A stretch of 64,000 nt of DNA, from positions 868,001-932,000 of the forward strand of contig JAQGEQ010000179.1 in the NCBI GenBank assembly GCA_034620365.1. Reading direction: 5' to 3'. Positions 54,801 to 64,000 of the stretch are shown piece after piece. This DNA comes from Pegea sp. RAD2-039 (lineage: Eukaryota; Chordata; Thaliacea; Salpida; Salpidae). Every line of letters starts with the position of its first letter. The stretch's first letter is position 1. Position numbers and translations under genes: made by a program. The notes below the pieces were generated by a model that saw only the letters and a program-made list of their open reading frames with translations, made no database searches and had not been told where the DNA came from.

Positions 54801-57800
54801 CCTTCTGTTTCAGAATCAGATGAAGATGATGAAGACGATGAAGACGATGAAGATGATTTTCTAGAACTTGTTGTCTGATCTTTTTCTAGTTCTTTATCTT
54901 CTACACTGACAACAGCTTCTTTAATTTCATCTTCTTTCTGAGTTTAGAAAATCAATTTTAGTAAACTTGCGAAATTTTTTCTTCATTTTCATCATGAAAT
55001 AATTCAAATGTTTCCAAAAAAAAACTACTTTTAATTCTTTAAAGATGAAAACACAAACTTTTACAATAACATATTTTAATAAATATTTAAGCAAACTACA
55101 AACTTGTGAAACAGTTTGTTCATTTTCATCAACCTCTTTCAATTTGTTCGAAATATTTGCTTCATCTTCAGAAAATGAATTGATTTCGTCTACAGCTGAT
55201 TCACAAAATTCATTTTTATTTTCTTCAATTGAAATTTGAGACACCTAAAAGTTTTCAAAATGTTTCTAATGTCTGATATAATTTTTACTAATTGAATCTT
55301 TTAAATAAATTTTAATGCTTTTTAATTATATTTTTTAGGATAAAGTAATTTTAGACAAGCTTTTGTCAAACACTGAATTACTCTCTTACTTCTTTAGTCT
55401 CTTTATTAATAACTTCAGTTGTAGCTACTATTGCAATCACTTCAGAATTCTTAACTTTTTCTGAAGATAAAAAATATTTGTTTAACTTTGAAAAACTACA
55501 AATTTTCAAAACTAATTTCTGTTAGTGTACAACAACATTTGAATTTATTTCAACTTAGTTGATTCTTAACTAATCGTTTTACCTTCTGTTTCAGAATCAG
55601 ATGAAGATGATGAAGATGATGAAGATGATGAAGACGATGAAGATGATGAAGATGATTTTCTAGAACTTGTTGTCTGATCTTTTTCTAGTTCTTTATCTTC
55701 TACACTGACAACAGCTTCTTTAATTTCATCTTCTTTCTGAGTTTAGAAAATCAATTTTAGTAAACTTGCGAAATTTTTTCTTCGTTTTCATCATGAATTA
55801 ATTCAAATGTTTCCAAAAAAAAAAACTACTTTTAATTCTTTAAAGATGAAAACACAAACTTTTACAATAACATATTTTAATAAATATTTAAGCAAACTAC
55901 AAACTTGTAAAACAGTTTGTTCATTTTCATCAACCTCTTTCAATTTGTTCGAAATATTTGCTTCATTGTCAGAAAATGAATTGATTTCGTCTACAGCTGA
56001 TTCACAAAATTCATTTTTATTTTCTTCAATTGAAATTTGAGACACCTAAAAGTTTTCAAAATGTTTCTAATGTCTGATATAATTTTTACTAATTGAATCT
56101 TTTAAATAAATTTTAATCCTTTTTAATTATATTTTTTAGGATAAAGTAATTTTAGACAAGCTTTTGTCAAACACTGAATTACTCTCTTACTTCTTTAGTC
56201 TCATTATTAATAACTTCAGTTGTAGCTACTATTGCAATCACTTCAGAATTCTTAACTTTTTCTGAAGATAAAAAATATTTGTTTAACTTTGAAAAACTAC
56301 AAATTTTCAAAACTAATTTCTGTTAGTGTACAACAACATTTGAATTTATTTCAACTTAGTTGATTCTTAACTAATCGTTTTACCTTCTGTTTCAGAATCA
56401 GATGAAGATGATGAAGATGATGAAGATGATGAAGACGATGAAGATGATGAAGACGATTTTCTAGAACTTTTTGTCTGATCTTTTTCTAGTTCTTTATCTT
56501 CTACACTGACAACAGCTTCTTTAATTTCATCTTCTTTCTGAGTTTAGAAAATCAATTTTAGTAAACTTGCGAAATTTTTTCTTCGTTTTCATCATGAATT
56601 AATTCAAATGTTTCCAAAAAAAAAAACTACTTTTAATTCTTTAAAGATGAAAACACAAACTTTTACAATAACATATTTTAATAAATATTTAAGCAAACTA
56701 CAAACTTGTAAAACAGTTTGTTCATTTTCATCAACCTCTTTCAATTTGTTCGAAATATTTGTTTCATCTTCAGAAAATGTATTGATTTCGTCTACAGCTG
56801 ATTCACAAAATTCATTTTTATTTTCTTCAATTGAAATTTGAGACACCTAAAAGTTTTCAAAATGTTTCTAATGTCTGATATAATTTTTACTAATTGAATC
56901 TTTTAAATAAATTTGAATCCTTTTTAATTATATTTTTTAGGATAAAGTAATTTTAGACAAGCTTTTGTCAAACACTGAATTACTCTCTTACTTCTTCAGT
57001 CTCTTTATTAATAACTTCAGTTGTAGCTACTATTGCAATCACTTTAGAATTCTTAACTTTTTCTGAAGATAAAAAATATTTGTTTAACTTTGAAAAACTA
57101 CAAATTTTCAAAACTAATTTCTGTTAGTGTACAACAACATTTGAATTTATTTCAACTTAGTTGATTCTTAACTAATCGTTTTACCTTCTGTTTCAGAATC
57201 AGATGAAGACGATGAAGACGATGAAGACGATTTTCTAGAACTTGTTGTCTGATCTTTTTCTAGTTCTTTATCTTCTACACTGACAACAGCTTCTTTAATT
57301 TCATCTTCTTTCTGAGTTTAGAAAATCAATTTTAGTAAACTTGCGAAATTTTTTCTTCATTTTCATCATGAAATAATTCAAATGTTTCCAAAAAAAAAAC
57401 TACTTTTAATTCTTTAAAGATGAAAACACAAACTTTTACAATAACATATTTTAATAAATATTTAAGCAAACTACAAACTTGTGAAACAGTTTGTTCATTT
57501 TCATCAACCTCTTTCAATTTGTTCGAAATATTTGCTTCATTGTCAGAAAATGAATTGATTTCGTCTACAGCTGATTCACAAAATTCATTTTTATTTTCTT
57601 CAATAGAAATTTGAGACACCTAAAAGTTTTCAAAATGTTTCTAATGTCTGATATAATTTTTACTAATTGAATCTTTTAAATAAATTTGAATCCTTTTTAA
57701 TTATATTTTTTAGGATAAAGTAATTTTAGACAAGCTTTTGTCAAACACTAAATTACTTTCTTACTTCTTTAGTCTCTTTATTAATAACTTCAGTTGTAGC

Positions 57801-60800
57801 TACTATTGCAATCACTTCAGAATTCTTAACTTTTTCTGAAGATAAAAAATATTTGTTTAACTTTGAAAAACTACAAATTTTCAAAACTAATTTCTGTTAG
57901 TGTACAACAACATTTGAATTTATTTCAACTTAGTTGATTCTTAACTAATCGTTTTACCTTCTGTTTCAGAATCAGATGAAGACGATGAAGACGATGAAGA
58001 CGATTTTCTAGAACTTGTTGTCTGATCTTTTTCTAGTTCTTTATCTTCTACACTGACAACAGCTTCTTTAATTTCATCTTCTTTCTGAGTTTAGAAAATC
58101 AATTTTAGTAAACTTGCGAAATTTTTTCTTCATTTTCATCATGAAATAATTCAAATGTTTCCAAAAAAAAAAACTACTTTTAATTCTTTAAAGATGAAAA
58201 CACAAACTTTTACAATAACATATTTTAATAAATATTTAAGCAAACTACAAACTTGTGAAACAGTTTGTTCATTTTCATCAACCTCTTTCAATTTGTTCGA
58301 AATATTTGCTTCATTGTCAGAAAATGAATTGATTTCGTCTACAGCTGATTCACAAAATTCATTTTTATTTTCTTCAATAGAAATTTGAGACACCTAAAAG
58401 TTTTCAAAATGTTTCTAATGTCTGATATAATTTTTACTAATTGAATCTTTTAAATAAATTTGAATCCTTTTTAATTATATTTTTTAGGATAAAGTAATTT
58501 TAGACAAGCTTTTGTCAAACACTAAATTACTTTCTTACTTCTTTAGTCTCTTTATTAATAACTTCAGTTGTAGCTACTATTGCAATCACTTCAGAATTCT
58601 TAACTTTTTCTGAAGATAAAAAATATTTGTTTAACTTTGAAAAACTACAAATTTTCAAAACTAATTTCTGTTAGTGTACAACAACATTTGAATTTATTTC
58701 AACTTAGTTGATTCTTAACTAATCGTTTTACCTTCTGTTTCAGAATCAGATGAAGATGATGAAGACGATGAAGATGATGAAGACGATTTTCTAGAACTTT
58801 TTGTCTGATCTTTTTCCAGTTCTTTATCTTCTACAATGACAACAACTTCTTTAATTTCATTTTCTTTCTGAGTTTAAAAAATCAATTTTAGTAAACTTGC
58901 GAAATTTTTTCTTCGTTTTCATCATGAATTAATTCAAATGTTTCCAAAAAAAAAAACTACTTTTAATTCTTTAAAGATGAAAACACAAACTTTTACAATA
59001 ACATATTTTAATAAATATTTAAGCAAACTACAAACTTGTGAAACAGTTTGTTCATTTTCATCAACCTCTTTCAATTTGTTCGAAATATTTGCTTCATCTT
59101 CAGAAAATGTATTGATTTCGTCTACAGCTGATTCACAAAATTCATTTTTATTTTCTTCAATTGAAATTTGAGACACCTAAAAGTTTTCAAAATGTTTCTA
59201 ATGTCTGATATAATTTTTACTAATTGAATCTTTTAAATAAATTTGAATCCTTTTTAATTATATTTTTTAGGATAAAGTAATTTTAGACAAGCTTTTGTCA
59301 AACACTAAATTACTTTCTTACTTCTTCAGTCTCTTTATTAATAACTTCAGTTGTAGCTACTATTGCAATCACTTTAGAATTCTTAACTTTTTCTGAAGAT
59401 AAAAAATATTTGTTTAACTTTGAAAAACTACAAATTTTCAAAACTAATTTCTGTTAGTGTACAACAACATTTGAATTTATTTCAACTTAGTTGATTCTTA
59501 ACTAATCGTTTTACCTTCTGTTTCAGAATCAGATGAAGACGATGAAGACGATGAAGACGATTTTCTAGAACTTGTTGTCTGATCTTTTTCCAGTTCTTTA
59601 TCTTCTACAATGACAACAACTTCTTTAATTTCATTTTCTTTCTGAGTTTAGAAAATCAATTTTAGTAAACTTGCGAAATTTTTTCTTCGTTTTCATCATG
59701 AATTAATTCAAATGTTTCCAAAAAAAAAAACTACTTTTAATTCTTTAAAGATGAAAACACAAACTTTTACAATAACATATTTTAATAAATATTTAAGCAA
59801 ACTACAAACTTGTAAAACAGTTTGTTCATTTTCATCAACCTCTTTCAATTTGTTCGAAATATTTGCTTCATTGTCAGAAAATGAATTGATTTCGTCTACA
59901 GCTGATTCACAAAATTCATTTTTATTTTCTTCAATAGAAATTTGAGACACCTAAAAGTTTTCAAAATGTTTCTAATGTCTGATATAATTTTTACTAATTG
60001 AATCTTTTAAATAAATTTTAATCCTTTTTAATTATATTTTTTAGGATAAAGTAATTTTAGACAAGCTTTTGTCAAACACTAAATTACTTTCTTACTTCTT
60101 TAGTCTCTTTATTAATAACTTCAGTTGTAGCTACTATTGCAATCACTTCAGAATTCTTAACTTTTTCTGAAGATAAAAAATATTTGTTTAACTTTGAAAA
60201 ACTACAAATTTTCAAAACTAATTTCTGTTAGTGTACAACAACATTTGAATTTATTTCAACTTAGTTGATTCTTAACTAATCGTTTTACCTTCTGTTTCAG
60301 AATCAGATGAAGACGATGAAGACGATGAAGATGATTTTCTAGAACTTGTTGTCTGATTTTTTTCCAGTTCTTTATCTTCTACACTGACAACAACTTCTTT
60401 AATTTCATCTTCTTTCTGAGTTTAGAAAATCAATTTTAGTAAACTTGCGAAATTTTTTCTTCATTTTCATCATGAAATAATTCAAATGTTTCCAAAAAAA
60501 AAAACTACTTTTAATTCTTTAAAGATGAAAATACAAACTTTTACAATAACATATTTTAATAAATATTTAAGCAAACTACAAACTTGTGAAACAGTTTGTT
60601 CATTTTCATCAACCTCTTTCAATTTGTTCGAAATATTTGCTCCATTGTCAGAAAATGAATTGATTTCGTCTACAGCTGATTCACAAAATTCATTTTTATT
60701 TTCTTCAATAGAAATTTGAGACACCTAAAAGTTTTCAAAATGTTTCTAATGTCTGATATAATTTTTACTAATTGAATCTTTTAAATAAATTTTAATCCTT

Positions 60801-63800
60801 TTTAATTATATTTTTTAGGATAAAGTAATTTTAGACAAGCTTTTGTCAAACACTAAATTACTTTCTTACTTCTTTAGTCTCTTTATTAATAACTTCAGTT
60901 GTAGCTACTATTGCAATCACTTCAGAATTCTTAACTTTTTCTGAAGATAAAAAATATTTGTTTAACTTTGAAAAACTACAAATTTTCAAAACTAATTTCT
61001 GTTAGTGTACAACAACATTTGAATTTATTTCAACTTAGTTGATTCTTAACTAATCGTTTTACCTTCTGTTTCAGAATCAGATGAAGATGATGAAGATGAA
61101 GATGAGAAATGTTTTGAAGAAAAAGTTTTTTGCTCTTGTTCAACTTCTTGCTTTTGAATTTGTATTTTTACCTATTTTTTCATATAAAAGGTTTTCTTTC
61201 AGATCATCTATTCACTTAATTTTTTTCTTACAATTGTTTCTTTTTGTACATCAACCTCAGAATTTGATTTTTTGGAAGAAACTGATTCCACTGTTAATTG
61301 TTTCTCTTCTGTTGTTTGAATTTTTTTCTGTGTTTGTGAGCAGTTATTTAAATTTTTCTTATTAAATATTTGAAATCATGTTTGATAAATAAACATAATT
61401 ATTTTGAAAAAGTTTTAGTACAAACGCTTTAAGTAGAAATTTCATTTATGATATTTACTTTTGTCTCATTAAGCGCTTCAGTTTGTTCAGTGGCTTGTCT
61501 AGCTTCAACTGTATCTTCGTATATTCCGTCTTCATCTACTAATTGAACATAATTACTTTAATTTTGATATAATAATAAGGCTGATATAATTAAATGTGTA
61601 ATTATTTATTGTTTACTTCAAAAGGATTATTTTCTCGCCAATTTCATATTTAAATAAACTTTACCTCTTTTCGTTGGATTCAACGACTGAAAATTTGTTT
61701 CTTTTTCAACTTCAACCTAAAAACGTTTTATTAGTTTTATCAATTTTCGGCATTTCGTAAATTCCAGATAATTACGAATTCTTCAGATCAAATATTTTAT
61801 CATTTGAATTTACTCACGGAAAAACTGTTCTCTCCTTCACCCTCAAACTCTGTAAACATATTTAGAAATTATTAACAATAATTATGTTCAGCTTATTTCT
61901 ACCTTTCCAAGATGTCTTTACATCTGATTCTGCATGTTCCACTTCTTTGAACTCTTCTGCAATCTCCTTTTCGGTTTGCTTCTTCTGTTGATTTGAAATT
62001 TTTTTTAAAAACCAAATATTAAAGATTGCAGTATACAACTGCAAAAGATCTGTTTCAACTAAATTCTTCTAACTTGAGATATCAGCGTTTTTTATATAGC
62101 AAAAGCTGTCACAAGTTTTTTGATATTTATTCTAAAAAATTGTTTCAAAAAACTAACTTGTGAAATACTTAAACTTTCTTTCTTGATTCTTTCATCTTCA
62201 TCTATTTTTGAACTAACACCTATAAGTAAAATTGGCTATTTACAGAACTTCTATTATTAAAAGACTCACTTTCTGTGTCAGGAGAAAATAAAGATTCTTT
62301 TACACTTTCAATTTGTTTGGTTTTCTCAAAAATTTCTTGCTTTTCTTTCTGTTTAGAAAGATTGAATTTGAACACAACAAGAAATAATTGAATTGTATAT
62401 TTGACATATTTATTATCAAATAAATAAATAAAAACTTTGACAAAATCTTAAGATTATTACAAACTATTTTTAAATTTTTTAAAATCATTTGATAGTTTGT
62501 CCATTCTGAATTATAATTCGTCTTATCAAATGATTGGATGTTTTTACAGACCTCTTTTAAGATTGAATCTTCACAATCTTCTTTGACTTTTGGTTTAGTT
62601 CCTGAAAAAAATCAATTATTGATTAAACCAAATTTAAAACAAAACAACTATTCTTTAAATTGCTTACGCTTGACTTGATCGTCATCCAACGAAGATGGTG
62701 AAGAAGAAGATGAAGAAGAAGATGATGAAGAAGATGATGATGAAGAAGATGATGACAATGATGATGAAGAAAAAGATCTTGAATGATAGGACTTTTCTTC
62801 TTCTTTCAATTGTTCAAATTCTTTTTTTATTTTCTATTTACGAAAACCAAATTTGAATTAAATTTAAAGACAGGTCCTTCATCTGATCATTAATCTCTAA
62901 GGAGCTTTGAAGTTTCTTTTTTTTTTTATTTAAAGTGAACTTCTCACAAGTGGTTGAAAACTAACCTTTATTATACGATTCTCCTCATCTTTGATTTCTT
63001 CAGACTCTAAAGACTCGTTTGCATCTTGACTTAAAGATTTTTTAAAAGAAGATTCAGCCTCAATAAAAGTATCTTTTTCGTGTGAATCTTTCATCTGCTT
63101 CTTTTCATATTTTATTTCTACAACTTCTGTTTCAGGGGATTTTTCTTCGCTACTTTCAGGAAGCCCTTCACTTAGAGAAGAAGAAGATGATAAAGAGCAG
63201 CTATCTTCTACAAAGCTCTCAGACTCCTTCACTGTGTCTTCGGAGTTCTCTAAGCTGTACTCTAATTTACTTTCAGGCTCGTCAGGTGCATCGAGGACTT
63301 TCGGATCTTTCGAAGCTTCTTTTAGAACTTCCTCATCTTCCAGAGCTTCCAAAGCTTCTAAAACTCCCGGAGATTTTTTTAATTCCACATCTTCTCCAGG
63401 TTTTATCGTTACTTCCTTCTCACTTCCACTCGAGCTCTTTCTGCTCCGCACCGATCTTTGACTTTTCGATGAGCGACGCGATTTTGCGCTTCGTTTCGAT
63501 TTCGTTGATGACGTCACACTTTTCAACGATATCCGAGAGCTAGGTCTACTAGAAGTTTTTCGGGAAGAAGCTCGATCTCGATCTGATGACGTCATCGACG
63601 CAACGTTTGCAGAAGTCGCTTCATTCGATGCTTCCGTCAACAGCGGTGTTCTAAAGTCCATAAAAAGTCATTAAAGGTCACTAAGGGGTCACGTGGCAGC
63701 TTGTACTCTCACCTGACCCCAAGCGCTGTGTGAGGGCGATTTAGAAGCGAGAGGCTTTCGATCCGATCTTTTTTGTCGTTTCGATCGCAGCTGGATGTTG

Positions 63801-63848
63801 ATCCTGATTCACTGATGAGAGTTTCACTAGAGCTGGATGCAAGAGCGC
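51817..63848 (-). CDS. Giant Ser/Glu-rich protein with 8 tandem exon modules and C-terminal ankyrin repeats (5' incomplete)
   Basis: I reconstruct 47 minus-strand exons, about 1,805 codons, with the start outside the window. N-terminal exons: 63848-63713, 63650-62966, 62833-62668, 62601-62552, 62348-62270, 62219-62158, 61984-61903, 61849-61818, 61716-61665, 61538-61459, 61327-61256, 61171-61063 and 60940-60870. Then eight 3-exon modules (60724-54609, listed separately). C-terminal exons: 54534-54454, 54310-54232, 54067-54002, 53945-53890, 53698-53565, 53382-53313, 53258-53160, 52977-52829, 52610-52523 and 51954-51817. The N-terminal 685-nt exon is rich in Ser/Arg/Lys, then Glu/Ser. Ankyrin repeats include GLTPLHEAACNGQLSILKFL, TGYTALHMASIYGHYTLLE and GQTALHLASKAGNLKTVSVL. 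The tail is a Glu run and Ser run ending GEDK. All junction phases agree. I recognise no orthologue; function unknown. The many DSE/SSxE sites would suit CK2-type phosphorylation (inference). Confidence 0.78.
52523..53698 (-). CDS. Ankyrin-repeat domain exons of the large gene
   Basis: Five exons (53698-53565, 53382-53313, 53258-53160, 52977-52829 and 52610-52523). They encode an N-cap helix (DVHTLIREGREEKLKELL), three recognisable ankyrin repeats with TPLHEAA, TALHMAS and TALHLAS cores, and a C-cap. Ankyrin repeats mediate protein-protein binding. If the last donor (ACA|GTGTGA) were not used, translation would stop two codons later, giving a short alternative C-terminus without the Glu/Ser tail. 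Confidence 0.85.
54609..55244 (-). CDS. Module 8 exons (c, b, a), last of the array
   Basis: Exons 55244-55104 (c), 54937-54802 (b, 136 nt) and 54679-54609 (a). Exon a reads VINEETKE where the others read VINKE. After this module the gene continues into unique exons starting at 54534. Confidence 0.8.
55390..56045 (-). CDS. Module 7 exons (c, b, a)
   Basis: Exons 56045-55905 (c), 55736-55583 (b, 154 nt) and 55460-55390 (a). It has the long Ser run, like module 6. Confidence 0.8.
56191..56846 (-). CDS. Module 6 exons (c, b, a)
   Basis: Exons 56846-56706 (c), 56537-56384 (b, 154 nt) and 56261-56191 (a). It has the long Ser run (27 nt longer than the short form). Exon c has DEINTFSEDETNIS; exon b has DQTKSSR. 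Confidence 0.8.
56992..57619 (-). CDS. Module 5 exons (c, b, a)
   Basis: Exons 57619-57479 (c), 57311-57185 (b) and 57062-56992 (a). Exon a carries the two variants shared with module 2. The intron between c and b is one A shorter in its poly-A run than in module 4. Confidence 0.8.
57765..58393 (-). CDS. Module 4 exons (c, b, a)
   Basis: Exons 58393-58253 (c), 58084-57958 (b) and 57835-57765 (a). It is almost identical to module 5 in exons c and b, including the TCATTTTCATCATGAAATAA intron variant. Confidence 0.8.
58539..59176 (-). CDS. Module 3 exons (c, b, a)
   Basis: Exons 59176-59036 (c), 58867-58732 (b, 136 nt) and 58609-58539 (a). Exon c has DEINTFSEDE, shared only with module 6; exon b has DQTKSSR, also shared with module 6, yet its KENEIK start is shared with module 2. 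Confidence 0.8.
59322..59950 (-). CDS. Module 2 exons (c, b, a)
   Basis: Exons 59950-59810 (c), 59641-59515 (b) and 59392-59322 (a). Exon b starts KENEIKEVVVIVED. Exon a shares two nucleotide variants with module 5 (CTTCAGTCTC and ACTTTAGAATTC on the plus strand). Confidence 0.8.
60096..60724 (-). CDS. Module 1 exons (c, b, a)
   Basis: Exons 60724-60584 (c), 60415-60289 (b) and 60166-60096 (a). Exon c encodes VSQISIEENKNEFCESAVDE and ends NEQTVSQ. Exon b encodes KEDEIKEVVVSVEDKELEK, then a Ser run and DSETE. Exon a encodes KVKNSEVIAIVATTEVINKE. Module-specific change: Gly in place of Glu in the SDNEANIS segment of exon c. Confidence 0.8.
62690..62770 (-). repeat. Ser-coding low-complexity run
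   Basis: On the plus strand this is a run of GAAGAAGATGATGA-type triplets. On the minus strand, in frame, it codes for a run of about 20 Ser with one Leu and a Pro, in the exon 62833-62668. Mixed TCT/TCA codons suggest it is not a pure slippage product. Confidence 0.8.
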
Positions 63849-63960
63849 CTAGAAGATGAATATTAAGATCTGAAAGAAGTCTATAGGATGATACTTTGAG
63901 CTTGAAGATTGAAAATGAGGAAAGAATAGAAAGGTTGAAGATGTTGAGATCCTGGAAATG

Positions 63961-64000
63961 AAGTCTCACAAACAAACTTCCAGATCTTTGACCCTTTCCG
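63961..64000 (-). CDS. Possible upstream exon of the large gene at the right edge
   Basis: A minus-strand stretch reads GKGQRSGSLF followed by a GTGAGA donor at about 63970. This frame and donor could be the exon before 63848, but its start is outside the window. Confidence 0.3.

Larger units (their letters stand above)
54609..60724 (-). repeat. Tandem array of eight 3-exon coding units
   Basis: Eight direct repeats with starts (minus strand) at 60724, 59950, 59176, 58393, 57619, 56846, 56045 and 55244, so periods of 774, 774, 783, 774, 773, 801 and 801 bp. Each unit has exon c (141 nt), intron of about 168 bp, exon b (127, 136 or 154 nt), intron of about 122 bp, exon a (71 nt), then an intron of about 145 bp. 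Introns are as conserved as exons, so the array is young or homogenised. A partial ninth unit (exons b and a only, b diverged) precedes the array at 61171-60870. Confidence 0.93.

Noticed and set aside
55045-60719. Plus-strand open frames in every repeat unit (about 64-77 codons, e.g. starting MFPKKKTTFN)
   Set aside because: They run antisense across exon c and its intron. They are repeated only because the unit repeats, and no splice or protein signature supports them.
54609-60724. CRISPR-like array
   Set aside because: The repeats are about 780 bp, contain splice signals and code for protein; this is an animal gene.
63082-63543. 153-codon plus-strand frame rich in Leu/Ser
   Set aside because: It is the antisense shadow of the minus-strand Ser/Glu-rich 685-nt exon.
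62930-63661. ATG at 63661 as the start of the large gene
   Set aside because: An acceptor (GACTTTAG) at 63651-63652 joins in phase with the exon ending at 63713 and gives ALGVRTPLL, so the ATG lies in an intron.

Overview
The window looks like nuclear DNA of an AT-rich invertebrate animal. Genes are split by many short introns (about 40-500 bp, GT...TTTTAG/TTTCAG borders) and separated by very AT-rich stretches without recognisable genes, some of them 5-7 kb long. A CFAP36 homologue suggests an animal with cilia. An ERM protein, an ADAT1, a CAP-superfamily secreted protein, CR1/Jockey-like LINE remnants and a tRNA-Val-like SINE all fit a metazoan. I cannot name the phylum from sequence alone. 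All exon coordinates below are hand-built from splice signals, reading phase and protein similarity recalled from memory; no search was run.

Layout. 1-218: first exon of a TTC36-like gene leaving the left edge (-). 1698-3407: ADAT1, tRNA adenosine deaminase (+, 4 exons). 7930-12871: ezrin/radixin/moesin homologue (+, 15 exons, 580 aa), with a dispersed repeat in intron 5. 13922-15873: decayed Gypsy-type LTR retroelement. 23150-26277: secreted CAP protein with TSP1-like and ShKT-like modules (+, 15 exons, 640 aa). 31235-33871: ZGPAT (-). 34997-36345: CPPED1 phosphatase (-). 37050-37760: LINE relic (-). 38530-42099: CFAP36 (-). 42407-42982: intronless PRELID1 (-). 43626-46833: broken CR1/Jockey-like LINE whose ORF1 carries a PHD-like finger. 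47055-47378: 3' piece of another LINE. 47646-48887: KTI12 (-). 49765-50671: internally deleted copy of the first LINE. 51171-51440: tRNA-Val-derived SINE. 51817 to beyond 63848: one very large minus-strand gene.

The large right-hand gene is the most unusual object. Its N-terminal part is rich in Ser/Arg/Lys, then Ser/Glu-rich. Its middle is built from eight near-identical tandem genomic units of about 775-800 bp. Each unit contains three exons (141 + 127/136/154 + 71 nt), and unit borders fall in phase 0, so units can be gained or lost without breaking the frame. Its C-terminus is a short ankyrin-repeat domain followed by a Ser/Glu tail. I reconstructed 47 exons and about 1,805 codons, with the true start outside the window. 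I do not recognise a named orthologue.

The other genes are ordinary single-copy cell-biology genes: tRNA editing, tRNA wobble modification through Elongator, cortex-membrane linkage, nuclear G-patch/zinc-finger function, a metallophosphatase, mitochondrial lipid transfer and a ciliary protein. There is no sign that they form a pathway or operon. PRELID1 and CFAP36 lie head-to-tail about 300 bp apart.
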